A DNA stretch of 64,000 bases from Rhodococcus sp. B7740 (GTDB taxonomy: Bacteria > Actinomycetota > Actinomycetes > Mycobacteriales > Mycobacteriaceae). Below the pieces are notes generated by a model. The model saw nothing but the letters and a program-made list of their open reading frames with translations. It made no database searches and was not told the DNA's origin. The DNA lies in the NCBI RefSeq assembly GCF_000954115.1, contig NZ_CP010797.1, positions 3,968,001 through 4,032,000 of the forward strand, in the 5' to 3' direction. Position numbers and translations under genes: made by a program. This document shows, piece by piece, positions 22,608 through 35,703 of the stretch. Within the stretch, counting starts at the first letter, position 1. The number at the start of each line of letters is the position of its first letter.

Positions 22608-24779
22608 TCAGCCTGCGGGTGCGGGCTCCGGTGCGGGAGCGGGCACAGGGGCCGGTTCCACCGGTGCTGCAACGGGGTTCTGCATCTCCGCGTTGTAGGT
22701 GTCGTTGTACGTCTTGATCACCGTGGTCACGATTCCGGTGAGCTCGTTGAAGATCAGCGAGCCGTTCTCGAAGTCGGTCCGGAGGCCCTCCGGCACCCGG
22801 AACTCGTCGGTGAGCGGCAGACCGAGCACGCCGTCGACGCCACCCTGCTGCACGTACTGCTGGAAGATCTTGCCGATGACGGCCACGGCCTGGCCTGCCA
22901 TGTTGGTGATGATCTCACCGTTGGCGAACTGCGCCTTCTCGCGGCCACCGCTGACCTGCACCAGACCGCTCACCGGTACGCCCAGCGCACCGGTTTCGCC
23001 GCCCGAGGACAACCACTTCTGAGCGACGGGACTGGTCGACGCCAGACGCTGCAACTCGGCGACCAGGGCCGGGATGTTCTCGCCCAGAGTGGAACTGACG
23101 TCGGTGCCCGGACGGGACGGTGCCGCGTCGGTCACTGCGGTATCGGGAGCTGTGTCGGTCACGTCGGGCGAGACCGGAGTGGCATCTCCGCCGCCGCCGA
23201 GGTTCGCCGCAGCGATGTCGCGGATCTCTCCGAGCCGCGCGTATCCGGCGTCACCCGGGCATTCGGTGTTGCCGACGTCGCGGTGGCCGAAGATCACCGG
23301 CAGGTCGATGCTCTTGCCCTTGCCGACGAACGTGAAATTCGTTCCCTCCGAGGTCATCGTGGTGGTGCCCTTGGGGTCGAGACCGGCCTTGCCCAGTCGC
23401 CATCCGAGGAACTTGCCGACCGAATCGATGGTCTCCTGCGAGGGATCCTCGTTGGAGTAGTCGCCCATCATGGCCACACCGACGGTGTTCTCGTTGAACC
23501 CGCCCGCGTGGGCACCCTGAACCGGCTTGTCCAGACCGCCCGCGCGGCCCTCGAAGATCTGACCGTACTTGTCGACGATGGCGTTGTACCCGATGTCGCA
23601 CCAGCCGAGCGTCTGCGCGTGGTACGCGTAGATGGCTCGGACGATTTCGGCCGATTCGGACTTGGAGTAGTCGTTGCTGCCTGCGGTGTGGTGCACGGTG
23701 GCACCACCGATGAAGTCGTCGATCGTCGGTGTGGCGCAACGGATCGACTCGTCGGCACCCCACTGAGCGCGGGTGATCACGTTCGGGCCTGCGTCACCGG
23801 CGACGGGAGTGGCGAGGTCGCTCAGTGCCGAGTCGGCGGGCGACGTGCCGGGGGTGATGAGTACCGCGCTGATGTCGTTCACGGCCGCGGCCAGCTGTTC
23901 GGCCGAGCTGTCGGACTCGGGTGCCGGGGCCGCGGGATCGGCCGGAGCCGGATCCTGTTGGCGCAGTGGCTTGCTCGATGACGCCGGGGTGTAGCCCAAG
24001 GGCTGTTCCGCGGCAGCGGGAACCTCGGCCGGAGCGCCGGGAGCAGGCAGTTCGACGACCGGAACCTCGGGAACCGGTGCAGTTGCGAAGCTTTCGGGAG
24101 CTGCACTGCTCGTCATCGGCGTCAGCAACACCTGCACGGCCTTGGTCAGTCCGACGAAGATCGGTTCGGTGCCCTGCTTTTCCGCAGCGGGAACGGCGTC
24201 GCTCGCAGTGGTATCGACCGGCGCGGTTTGCAGCCACGGGCCCCAGGAGCCGTCCTCCAGTTGCCGGCGGATCTGAGCGGAAGCACCGTCGAGCTGCTCG
24301 GAGGTCAGGGCCACCATGCTGAACGGGGTGTCCTGCGTGATCTCCTTGACGGCGGCACCGAGCGGCGGACCGGTCGGATCGGCAGCTTCGGGGTTCACCG
24401 GTGCAGAGGCGTCCACCCGAGGAATCGGGGCCTGGGCGGTCGCGTTGCCCGGGGCAGGGGTGGTGAGACCCGGGATGTCGGGAATCTCGATCGGCGGGAT
24501 CACGATGGAATCCGGCAGCGGCAGGTACTTCAGATCGGAGAGCCGCAGATCGGGCAACGGCAATCCGGTGAGCTCCTGCAGCGGAATCACGATGTCCGGT
24601 GCAGCGCTCAGCGCGGTCTCGACGATCTTGGTCGGCACAGTGACGGGGGTTGTCTCGTTGGCCGGTCGAACTCCGGTTGTCGTGCTGTCGGTGAGGCCTG
24701 CGACCGCGAAGGGGGTCGCGACGGCCAGTAGTGCGACAGCACCGAGAACGATCGACGGCTTCGTTCGACGGTTCGGCAA
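22608..24779 (-). CDS. N-acetylmuramoyl-L-alanine amidase with LGFP repeats
   Basis: A 723-aa secreted cell-wall protein. The Sec signal is at residues ~1-30 (IVLGAVALLAVATPFAVAG). A long Pro/Ala-rich region (to ~330) is followed by a PGRP/amidase_2 domain (~335-520) with WGADE, the zinc ligands in ATVHHTAG and GHRDVGNTECPGD, and DIGYNAIVD. The C-terminal ~130 residues hold LGFP repeats (GALGVPVSG, GVLGLPLTD), thought to bind the wall. The tail is Pro/Ala. It should cleave the stem peptide from peptidoglycan. TTG start at 24779 with AGGGAG 8 nt upstream. Corresponds in position to Rv3811. Confidence 0.9.
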   Translation of the reverse strand: MPNRRTKPSIVLGAVALLAVATPFAVAGLTDSTTTGVRPANETTPVTVPTKIVETALSAAPDIVIPLQELTGLPLPDLRLSDLKYLPLPDSIVIPPIEIPDIPGLTTPAPGNATAQAPIPRVDASAPVNPEAADPTGPPLGAAVKEITQDTPFSMVALTSEQLDGASAQIRRQLEDGSWGPWLQTAPVDTTASDAVPAAEKQGTEPIFVGLTKAVQVLLTPMTSSAAPESFATAPVPEVPVVELPAPGAPAEVPAAAEQPLGYTPASSSKPLRQQDPAPADPAAPAPESDSSAEQLAAAVNDISAVLITPGTSPADSALSDLATPVAGDAGPNVITRAQWGADESIRCATPTIDDFIGGATVHHTAGSNDYSKSESAEIVRAIYAYHAQTLGWCDIGYNAIVDKYGQIFEGRAGGLDKPVQGAHAGGFNENTVGVAMMGDYSNEDPSQETIDSVGKFLGWRLGKAGLDPKGTTTMTSEGTNFTFVGKGKSIDLPVIFGHRDVGNTECPGDAGYARLGEIRDIAAANLGGGGDATPVSPDVTDTAPDTAVTDAAPSRPGTDVSSTLGENIPALVAELQRLASTSPVAQKWLSSGGETGALGVPVSGLVQVSGGREKAQFANGEIITNMAGQAVAVIGKIFQQYVQQGGVDGVLGLPLTDEFRVPEGLRTDFENGSLIFNELTGIVTTVIKTYNDTYNAEMQNPVAAPVEPAPVPAPAPEPAPAG

Positions 24780-24947
24780 GGCGGTACTCCCTGGTTGTTG
24801 GTAGGTACGCGTCGTAGGATCTCCGATTGCTGAACAACATGAATCACATCAGCAACATGAGTCCCATCAGACACAAGGCTAAACCTTAGCTTGACAGTTA
24901 GCCATCCCCGGGAAGTTCCGGTGGCGCGGCGCGTCGGGCGCGTCACC

Positions 24948-24953
24948 TACGCT
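24948..24953 (+). promoter_or_regulatory. -10 box of cobM
   Basis: TACGCT ends 8 nt before the cobM GTG at 24962; same hexamer and spacing as at the acyltransferase gene. Confidence 0.5.
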
Positions 24954-24961
24954 TTCGAGCT

Positions 24962-25700
24962 GTGACTGTGCACTTCATCGGAGCCGGACCGGGCGCTGCC
25001 GACCTGCTCACGCTGCGGGCCGTCGAGTTCCTGCGATCGAGCCCGGTCTGCGTCTACGCCGGTACCTACATCGACGACGCGATCCTCGACCACTGCTCGG
25101 CAGGCACCCGCCTGGTCGACACCGCGAAGCTCGATCTCGACGCCATCACCGGTGAGCTGGTCGCCGCCCACGAACGCGGCGAGGACGTCGCCCGCCTGTG
25201 CTCGGGGATCCGTCCCTCTATTCCGCCCTGGCCGAACAGTCCGCTCGACTCGACGCGGCAGGCGTGCCCTGGGACGTCACCCCTGGCGTTCCGGCCTACG
25301 CGGCCGCAGCCGCCGCACTGGGCGTCGAGCTGACGGTTCCCGAAGTGACGCAGTCGGTGGTGCTCACTCGTGCGCAGGCCCGCTCGACGGCGATGCCCGA
25401 TACCGAGGCGCTGAAGAACTTCGCCGCCACCCGCGCGACCCTGGCGCTGCACCTCGCGATCACCCGCACGCGCATCCTGACCGAGGAACTGACGGAGTTC
25501 TACGGTCCGGAGTGCCCGGCCACCGTCGTCTTCCATGCCAGCAAGCCGGACGAGCTGATTCTGCGGGGCACTCTGGCCGATATCGCCGACCAGGTCGAGG
25601 CCGCCGACCTGCGGCAGGCGGCGGTGATTCTGGTGGGGCCTGCCCTGGCTCGACGCGTCGTCACCGAATCTCACCTGTACGACGCGTGCCGGGACCGATC

Positions 25701-25704
<4 letters not shown>
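24962..25704 (+). pseudogene. cobM: Precorrin-4 C11-methyltransferase, frameshifted
   Basis: CobM adds the C-11 methyl group from SAM to precorrin-4 in cobalamin synthesis. The N-terminal part (24962 to ~25203) reads MTVHFIGAGPGAADLLTLRA, the SAM methyltransferase glycine loop, through DAITGELVAAHERGEDVARL. The family's SGDPSLYSAL motif continues only in another frame, running from 25207 to 25704 through VPWDVTPGVPAY and HLAITRTRI. The frames join if one G is added to GGGG at 25204-25207, so the gene has a one-base deletion or a sequencing error in a G run. All other parts are intact. Overlaps cobF by 4 nt. Confidence 0.85.
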
Positions 25705-29628
<3,924 letters not shown>

Positions 29629-29651
<23 letters not shown>

Positions 29652-30165
29652 GGGACAGACCGAGGCTCCGACGGAAGTCAGGATCCTCGAGAAGGTGCAG
29701 AGCACCGTCGGCAGTGCCCCCGGTGCGATCACCGTCGCCCGCGGCATGTCGCACTTCGGCGAACACGCACTCGGCTGGGTCGCGATCGCCGGTATCGGAG
29801 CTGCACTGGACCGGCCGCGTCGGCGTCAGTGGGCCTCGGTGGCCGTCGGGGCAGTGGGTTCCCACGCCGCGTCGATCGTCATCAAACGCATCGTGCGCCG
29901 GCCACGTCCTCACGACCCGGCCGTCCGCATCAACGTCTCGACCCCCAGCAAGCTGAGCTTTCCGTCCTCGCATGCGACATCGACCACAGCCGCCGCGGTT
30001 CTCCTCGGCCGGGTGACCGGGCTACCGTTACCGGCGGTCCTCGTCCCACCCATGCTGCTCTCGCGCTTGGTGCTCGGAGTCCATTACCCCACCGACGTGC
30101 TGGCAGGATCGGCACTCGGCGCGTTGACGGCTGTGGCCGTCGTGAAGTTCGAAGGAGACAAATGA
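29629..30165 (+). CDS. PAP2-family phosphatase, probable decaprenyl-phospho-phosphoribose phosphatase
   Basis: A 178-aa membrane phosphatase. The three PAP2 motifs are present: KRIVRRPRPHDP (residues ~85-96), PSSHATSTTAA (~105-115) and SRLVLGVHYPTDVLAGS (~144-160) with the catalytic His. About 4-5 hydrophobic segments. Position next to the ubiA-like gene matches Rv3807c, assigned to dephosphorylation of decaprenyl-phospho-5-phosphoribose in arabinose donor synthesis; the substrate here is inferred from this. GTG at 29629 lies inside the end of glfT2 (23-nt overlap), and its stop overlaps the next ATG (ATGA). Confidence 0.85.
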
Positions 30166-31067
30166 GCGAGGATGCCGCACCCGTAGGCGCACCGCCGAAG
30201 AACCTGGCGGACGGCATCGTCAAGGCGCTTCGTCCGCGTCAGTGGGTCAAGAACGTACTGGTGCTGGCCGCACCGCTGGCGGCGGGCTCGGTCACCGACC
30301 CCGACGTTCTGCTGTCCGTCGCGCTCGCGTTCGTCGTGTTCTGCTTCGCCGCGTCCGGGGTCTACCTGGTCAACGACGCCATGGACGTCGAAGCCGACCG
30401 CGCCCACCCCACCAAGCGATTCCGACCGATCGCCGCGGGCGTACTGCCGGTCAACATCGCCTACGCGATGGCCGTTGTCTCGCTCGGTCTCGCCATCGGC
30501 CTCTCGTTCATCGCGAACTGGAAACTGGCGCTGGTCATCGGCGTCTACATCGCGATTCAGCTCGCGTACTGCTTCGGTCTCAAGCACCAGGCCGTGCTCG
30601 ACATCTGCATCGTCTCCTCGGGCTTCCTGCTCCGTGCGATCGCCGGTGGCGTCGCCGCCTCGATCCCGCTGTCGCAGTGGTTCCTGCTGATCATGGCGTT
30701 CGGCTCGCTGTTCATGGCGGCAGGCAAGCGCTACGCGGAGCTGCAGTTGGCCGAACGCACCGGAGCGAAGATCCGCAAATCGCTCGAGAACTACACCACC
30801 ACGTACCTGCGATTCGTCTGGACACTGTCCGCGACCGCCGTCGTCATCTGTTACGGCCTGTGGGCGTTCCAGGAAGACGCGGGCACGGGTGCCAACTGGT
30901 TCGCCATCTCGATGATTCCGTTTACTATCGCAATCCTGCGATACGCAGTGGATGTCGATGGCGGCGAGGCAGGCGAACCCGAAGAGATCGCGTTGGGAGA
31001 CAGGGTTCTGCAGCTACTCGCCATAGCGTGGATCGGAGTGGTTGGTGTCGCTGTCTACCTCGCCTGA
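30162..31067 (+). CDS. ubiA: Decaprenyl-phosphate phosphoribosyltransferase (UbiA family)
   Basis: A 301-aa UbiA-superfamily membrane enzyme that transfers 5-phosphoribose from PRPP to decaprenyl phosphate, the first committed step toward decaprenyl-phospho-arabinose. The first Asp-rich motif is YLVNDAMDVEADRAHPTKRF (about residues 68-87); the second region lies near YAELQLAERTGAKIRKSLENY. About nine hydrophobic segments. ATG at 30162 is preferred because it overlaps the phosphatase stop and starts a typical N-terminus. Matches Rv3806c, a locus linked to ethambutol resistance in M. tuberculosis. Confidence 0.95.
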   Translation: MSEDAAPVGAPPKNLADGIVKALRPRQWVKNVLVLAAPLAAGSVTDPDVLLSVALAFVVFCFAASGVYLVNDAMDVEADRAHPTKRFRPIAAGVLPVNIAYAMAVVSLGLAIGLSFIANWKLALVIGVYIAIQLAYCFGLKHQAVLDICIVSSGFLLRAIAGGVAASIPLSQWFLLIMAFGSLFMAAGKRYAELQLAERTGAKIRKSLENYTTTYLRFVWTLSATAVVICYGLWAFQEDAGTGANWFAISMIPFTIAILRYAVDVDGGEAGEPEEIALGDRVLQLLAIAWIGVVGVAVYLA

Positions 31068-32910
31068 CCAGCGAGACGCGCGAGAAGAGAACTCCGCTCG
31101 GGCATCGATCACCAGGCCCGTCTTCTGGATCGGGACCGTGGTCACCGGGGCGTTGTTCCTCTGGGGTGCGTGGGAGCGCCGCTGGATCGCCGACGACGGC
31201 CTGATCGTTCTGCGTACCGTCCGCAACCTGCTGGCAGGCAACGGACCGGTGTTCAACGCGGGCGAGCGCGTGGAAACCAACACCAGCACCATCTGGACCT
31301 ACCTCGTGTACGCGGGCAGTTGGCTCAGCGAGGGTCGACTCGAGTACGTCGTCCTGACGATCGCACTGATCCTGTCCACGGCGGCCGTCGTTCTGGCGAT
31401 GATGGGCACGTTCGCGTTGCGTGGTCGCACCGCGTCGCAGACTCTGTTCCTGCCTGCCGGAGTCCTGGTCTACATCGCGGTTCCGCCCGCCCGCGACTTC
31501 GCGACGTCCGGCCTCGAGACCTGCCTGGTCATCTTCTGGTTGGCGATGCTGTGGCTGCTGATGGTCCGGTGGGGTCAACGACGGTCGGGTGGCGTCGAGC
31601 TGCTGCTACTGGCCTTCTTCGCCGGGCTCGGCCCGCTGGTGCGTCCGGAACTGTCCATCGTGGCGGTGCTGGCGTTGGCGATGATCTTCCTGGCTCCGCA
31701 GAGTTGGTTGTCCAGGCTGCGAGTGTTCGCTTTCGCCGGTGCGGTGCCGGTGCTCTATCAGATCTGGCGCATGGGCTACTACGGCCTGCCGTACCCCAAC
31801 ACCGCGGTGTCGAAGGATGCAGGCGGAGCCAAGTGGTCGCAGGGGTTCGAGTACCTGTCCAACCTCGTCGGCCCGTATCTGCTGTGGCTGCCACTGATAC
31901 TGCTCGTCGTCGGTGCCGTGCTGTCGGCCTCGCCAGTGCGGTTGTCCCTGCCCCGTACCGTCGGCGGCTGGCTCGCCGCGCTGCGGACGCCGACCGCCGT
32001 GGTCGTCTTCGTGTTGATCAGTGGCCTTCTGTTGGCTTTGTATTCGATTCGCGTCGGCGGCGATTTCATGCACGGTCGGACATTGTTGCCGGCATTGTTC
32101 ACGCTTTTGTTGCCGATTTCCGTGCTGCCGGTCGCTCTCCCGAAACGCTGGGCTGCAGACCGCGCCACAGCGGTTTTCGTCGCCGATCTGTTCGTCTGGG
32201 CCGGCATCGTGATCTGGGCCGTCGTGGCGGCCAACACGACTGGAATGCCGCAGGGCTCGATCGTCGGCCGCAGTGGCATCGTCGACGAGCGGGCGTTCTA
32301 CTCGCTCAACACCGGGCACGCTCATCCGATTCTGGCCTCGGACTACCTCGACTACCCGCGGATGCGAGGAATGGTCGAGGCGATCGAGGACACTCCCGAC
32401 GGCGGATTGCTGTTGCCCTCGGCCCAGTTCACGTACTGGGATGTCGTTCCACCGCCGCTGCCGATCCCCGAGGGTGGATTCGGTCACACCGTCTTCTTCC
32501 TCAACCTCGGAATGACCAGCATGAACGTCGGCCTCGACGTGCGGGTCATCGACCAGATGGGGCTGGCATACCCGTTGGCGTCGCACACCGAGCGGCTCGA
32601 GAACGGCCGGATCGGGCACGACAAGAATCTGTATCCGGACTGGGTGGTGGCCGATCTCGGACTCGTCGCCGTCCATCCGTACCTGCCCTGGTACATGGAC
32701 GAGGACTGGGTCACCGAGGCTCAGGTGGCGTTGACCTGCCCCGACACCCAGGAGCTGCTCACCTCGTATCGGGCCCCGCTGACGAAGGATCTGTTCGTTC
32801 GCAATTTCAAGCGTTCGCTCTTCTATGCCGGATATCGCTTCGATCGGGTGCCGAAATACGAAATACAACGATGTGATCTTCCGGCCCCGATATTGAAGGC
32901 GGACAATTAG
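31045..32910 (+). CDS. aftB: Terminal arabinofuranosyltransferase AftB
   Basis: A 621-aa GT-C membrane glycosyltransferase that adds the terminal beta-1,2-linked arabinofuranose to arabinan, using decaprenyl-phospho-arabinose on the outer face. The GT-C acidic motif lies in ERRWIADDGLIVLRTVRN near residue 45, in the first outer loop. About ten helices occupy residues ~20-390, followed by a soluble C-terminal domain (VIDQMGLAYPLASHTERLE). GTG at 31045 (alternative TTG at 31042) overlaps the ubiA-like gene by 23 nt. Matches Rv3805c. The two Asp (DD) are conserved. Confidence 0.93.
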   Translation: MSLSTSPDQRDAREENSARASITRPVFWIGTVVTGALFLWGAWERRWIADDGLIVLRTVRNLLAGNGPVFNAGERVETNTSTIWTYLVYAGSWLSEGRLEYVVLTIALILSTAAVVLAMMGTFALRGRTASQTLFLPAGVLVYIAVPPARDFATSGLETCLVIFWLAMLWLLMVRWGQRRSGGVELLLLAFFAGLGPLVRPELSIVAVLALAMIFLAPQSWLSRLRVFAFAGAVPVLYQIWRMGYYGLPYPNTAVSKDAGGAKWSQGFEYLSNLVGPYLLWLPLILLVVGAVLSASPVRLSLPRTVGGWLAALRTPTAVVVFVLISGLLLALYSIRVGGDFMHGRTLLPALFTLLLPISVLPVALPKRWAADRATAVFVADLFVWAGIVIWAVVAANTTGMPQGSIVGRSGIVDERAFYSLNTGHAHPILASDYLDYPRMRGMVEAIEDTPDGGLLLPSAQFTYWDVVPPPLPIPEGGFGHTVFFLNLGMTSMNVGLDVRVIDQMGLAYPLASHTERLENGRIGHDKNLYPDWVVADLGLVAVHPYLPWYMDEDWVTEAQVALTCPDTQELLTSYRAPLTKDLFVRNFKRSLFYAGYRFDRVPKYEIQRCDLPAPILKADN

Positions 32911-33128
32911 GTGTCCGAACACGAAAAGGTCACCGGGTTGCGCCGAAATGGTCTCGACGCCAAGATGAGCTATCTCGATCCTGTAACGGTGGCCGCCCTC
33001 GGTGCGATAAGCGCTGAGGATGTGTGTGCGACCGACCCGAGGGTCGGACGGCAGACATGGTGAACTTGCGAGATCAAGCGTTGATTGCGTAACCGATGTG
33101 ACGATGAAGCAGCTGAGAGGTCGAGTGC

Positions 33129-34139
33129 ATGCTGGGTAGAAGGAAGAGCCGGTCCGAGGACAAGCGGGGTGGCTCCTGGGGCCGCCGTGCCGCCACGTCC
33201 ATGCTGATGGCGGTGGTCCTCCCACTGGGATTGGCTGTAGCCGGCGGTGGCGCAACTGCCAACGCAGCCTTCGACGGCAATGCCATCGACGTCTGGACGG
33301 ACTCGAGCATGGGTCCGATCAAGAGCCGCGTCTGGCGCGCCGCGGACGGCAACACCAATCGCGTCGTCTACCTCCTCGACGGTCTGCGGGCCACCAACGA
33401 CATCTCCGGTTGGGAGCACGAGACCGACGCCGGTGCCGTGTTGGCCTCCTGGAACATCAACGTCGTCGAGCCGGTGGGTGGACAGTCGAGCTTCTACTCC
33501 GACTGGTACGCACCGTCGAACTTCAACGGCCAGCAGACCACGTACAAGTGGGAGACCTTCCTGACGCAGAACCTGCGTGAGAACCTGCGCGCGAACTGGG
33601 GCTTCAACCCCAACCGCAACGGCGTCATCGGTATCTCGATGGGTGGCTCGGCTGCTCTGACTCTCGCGGCCTACCACCCGGACCAGTTCAGCTACGCGGG
33701 CTCGCTGTCCGGCTACCTGAACATCTCCGCTCCCGGCATGCGCGAAGCAATGCGTCTGGCGTTGCTCGACTCCGGTCGCTACAACATCGACGCGATGTGG
33801 GGACCGCCGTGGGATCCGGCGTGGCTGCGCAACGACCCGTTCGTCTTCGCCCCTCGTCTGCGCGACAACGGAACCCGCGTGTGGGTGTTCGCAGGTAGCG
33901 GCCTGCCCGGCGGACTCGATCGCCCTCGGAGCTTCATCGACTACTACAACACCGCCAACGGCATGGGCCTCGAGGCCATCGCACTGGCGAACAGTCGAGC
34001 GTTCCAGATCCGGATGGCCAGCATCGGTGCCAACAACGTCACCTACGCGTTCCCGGCCGTCGGTACCCACCAGTGGGGTTACTGGGGCGAGCAGATCCGC
34101 ATCATGGCACCGGACCTGAGCGCCAACATCGGTAACTGA
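33129..34139 (+). CDS. Mycolyltransferase, antigen 85 type (first of three)
   Basis: A 336-aa secreted esterase-fold enzyme that moves mycolic acids between trehalose monomycolate, trehalose and arabinogalactan. The signal peptide is at residues ~1-46 (TSMLMAVVLPLGLAVAGG, cleaved after ATANAA). The nucleophile Ser is in IGISMGGSAAL; the conserved GGQSSFYSDWY and the catalytic His in GTHQWGYWGEQ follow. ATG at 33129 with a weak GAGAGG. Position matches Rv3804c (fbpA). It shares most motifs with the next gene, so the pair arose by duplication. A hairpin follows at 34298. Confidence 0.93.
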   Translation: MLGRRKSRSEDKRGGSWGRRAATSMLMAVVLPLGLAVAGGGATANAAFDGNAIDVWTDSSMGPIKSRVWRAADGNTNRVVYLLDGLRATNDISGWEHETDAGAVLASWNINVVEPVGGQSSFYSDWYAPSNFNGQQTTYKWETFLTQNLRENLRANWGFNPNRNGVIGISMGGSAALTLAAYHPDQFSYAGSLSGYLNISAPGMREAMRLALLDSGRYNIDAMWGPPWDPAWLRNDPFVFAPRLRDNGTRVWVFAGSGLPGGLDRPRSFIDYYNTANGMGLEAIALANSRAFQIRMASIGANNVTYAFPAVGTHQWGYWGEQIRIMAPDLSANIGN

Positions 34140-34468
34140 CCGGCTCACGGATCATTTCGGTCGTTTCGCCCGCTTCTCGGCCCTTCGTGAAACTTCACGA
34201 CTTTTCAGGGCTGTTCAGCGGGGACCGAGCAGGATAGTCTCCTGTTTCGGGGAAACGTCGAGGTGAAACTGGGACGCTGATCACAGTTTTGCCTTGGAAC
34301 CGCTCGATGGAATAACCTCCATCGAGCGGTTCGCCTGTTTCACAGCAGAACCTCAGATTTTTCAGGACCACGTCGTCCTTCGGCCCGGAGGGGCCACCAG
34401 GAAAGCCCTGTTCGATTGCCGGGGGCCGCACGTCGCGGAGACCGCGTAGATGAGAGAGAGCACGATTC
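34140..34468. other. Intergenic region between mycolyltransferase genes
   Basis: 329 bp with no gene. Contains a small CGTGAA/TTCACG hairpin at 34186-34199 and a strong hairpin at 34298-34331 (listed separately). The rest probably holds the promoter of the second mycolyltransferase. Confidence 0.6.
34298..34331. terminator. Hairpin, probable terminator or leader structure
   Basis: AACCGCTCGATGGA and TCCATCGAGCGGTT form a perfect 14-bp stem around ATAACC. No T run follows, so it may be a Rho-independent terminator without a tail or an mRNA leader structure. Confidence 0.55.
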
Positions 34469-35482
34469 ATGCGATTTGCCGGCCTCAGCAGAACACCGAA
34501 GGCGTCTTCACGCTGGCGTCAGCGCCTGCTCGGCGTCGGTGCTGCAGCGCTCGTCCTTCCCCTCGCAGCCGGTGTCGTCGGTGGAGCAGTCGCTGTCGCA
34601 GCACCCGCTCCCGTCGCGCATCAGACCCCTGCCGGTGGCCGTGAAGACCTGATCGTCCCGTCCGAGATGGGCCCCATCAAGGTTCAGGTCCAGTGGGCGG
34701 CCCGTGGCGGCAACGCCGCTCTCTACCTGCTCGACGGGCTGCGTGCCCGCGACGACCGCAACGCCTGGACGTTCGAGACCAACGCGCAGGATCAGTTCGC
34801 CAACGACGACGTGACCCTGGTCATGCCCGTCGGTGGTCAGTCGAGCTTCTACAGCGACTGGTACACCTCGTCGAACTTCAACGGCCAGGAAGTCACCTAC
34901 AAGTGGGAGACGTTCCTGACCCAGGAGCTGCCCGCGTTCCTCGAGAACTACGGTGTCTCGCGCAGCAACAACGGTGTGCTCGGACTGTCGATGGGTGGTT
35001 CGGCAGCACTGACGCTCGCCGCGTACCACCGCGATCAGTTCAAGTTCGCCGGTTCGCTCTCGGGCTACCTCAACATCTCCGCGCCCGGCATGCGCGAGGC
35101 CATCCGCGTCGCCATGCTGGACGCCGGTCGCTTCAACGTCGACTCCATGTGGGGACCGCCCTGGAACCCGGCGTGGCTGCGCAACGACCCGTTCGTCTTC
35201 GCGCCGCGACTCGAGGGCCTGTCCCTCTACATCTCGGCAGCCAGCGGGCTTCCCGGCGAGTTCGATCGCCCGGCCGCGCCGATCGACTTCTACAACACCG
35301 CCAACGGAATGGCCCTCGAGGCACTCTCGCTCGCCAACACCCGTGCATTCCAGATCCGCATGAACACTCTCGGCATCCCGGCCACGTACAGCTTCCCGGC
35401 CAACGGCATTCACGCATGGCCGTACTGGGGAGCCGAGCTGTGGAAGGCTCGCGGCCAGATCCTGGACGCGCTCAACGCCTGA
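34469..35482 (+). CDS. Mycolyltransferase, antigen 85 type (second of three)
   Basis: A 337-aa secreted mycolyltransferase. Twin-Arg-free Sec signal (LLGVGAAALVLPLAAGVVGG, cleaved near AVAAPAP). The catalytic Ser is in LGLSMGGSAAL; GGQSSFYSDWYTSSNFNGQ and the GIHAWPYWGAE segment with the catalytic His are conserved. Many blocks are identical to the first mycolyltransferase (for example GSLSGYLNISAPGMREA), so these are recent paralogues. ATG at 34469 follows GAGAGAG. It is followed by a strong terminator, so the third paralogue is likely a separate unit. Confidence 0.93.
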   Translation: MRFAGLSRTPKASSRWRQRLLGVGAAALVLPLAAGVVGGAVAVAAPAPVAHQTPAGGREDLIVPSEMGPIKVQVQWAARGGNAALYLLDGLRARDDRNAWTFETNAQDQFANDDVTLVMPVGGQSSFYSDWYTSSNFNGQEVTYKWETFLTQELPAFLENYGVSRSNNGVLGLSMGGSAALTLAAYHRDQFKFAGSLSGYLNISAPGMREAIRVAMLDAGRFNVDSMWGPPWNPAWLRNDPFVFAPRLEGLSLYISAASGLPGEFDRPAAPIDFYNTANGMALEALSLANTRAFQIRMNTLGIPATYSFPANGIHAWPYWGAELWKARGQILDALNA

Positions 35483-35508
35483 CACCGATCGAGTAGTCGT
35501 TCTTCGAG

Positions 35509-35546
35509 AAATGCCGCCCCGCGTCTGTGCGCCGGGCGGCATTTTT
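35509..35546 (+). terminator. Rho-independent terminator
   Basis: AAATGCCGCCC pairs with GGGCGGCATTT (11 bp) around a 14-nt loop and is followed by TT. Lies 27 nt after the second mycolyltransferase stop. Confidence 0.85.
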
Positions 35547-35703
35547 CGGTCCCGGCCACGGTCGCCATGCCGACTCAGTTCACAATTGCACCACCAGTCA
35601 CAGCGCGTCTGCTGCTCGTCGGCATCGGGCACGTGTAGAAAGACATACGAAGCATGTCTCGATAGGAGACCTTCGAAAGTCACGTCGAAAGAGAGTCACC
35701 ATC

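Noticed and set aside
24870..24900. AGGCTAAACCTTAGCTTGACAG upstream region as a second IdeR box
   Set aside because: Only short GCTAA/TTAGC arms fit and spacing is off by one compared with the 19-bp consensus.
35527..35703. N-terminal extension of the third mycolyltransferase
   Set aside because: It would begin just inside the terminator hairpin and lacks a signal peptide; the signal sequence starts at 35704.
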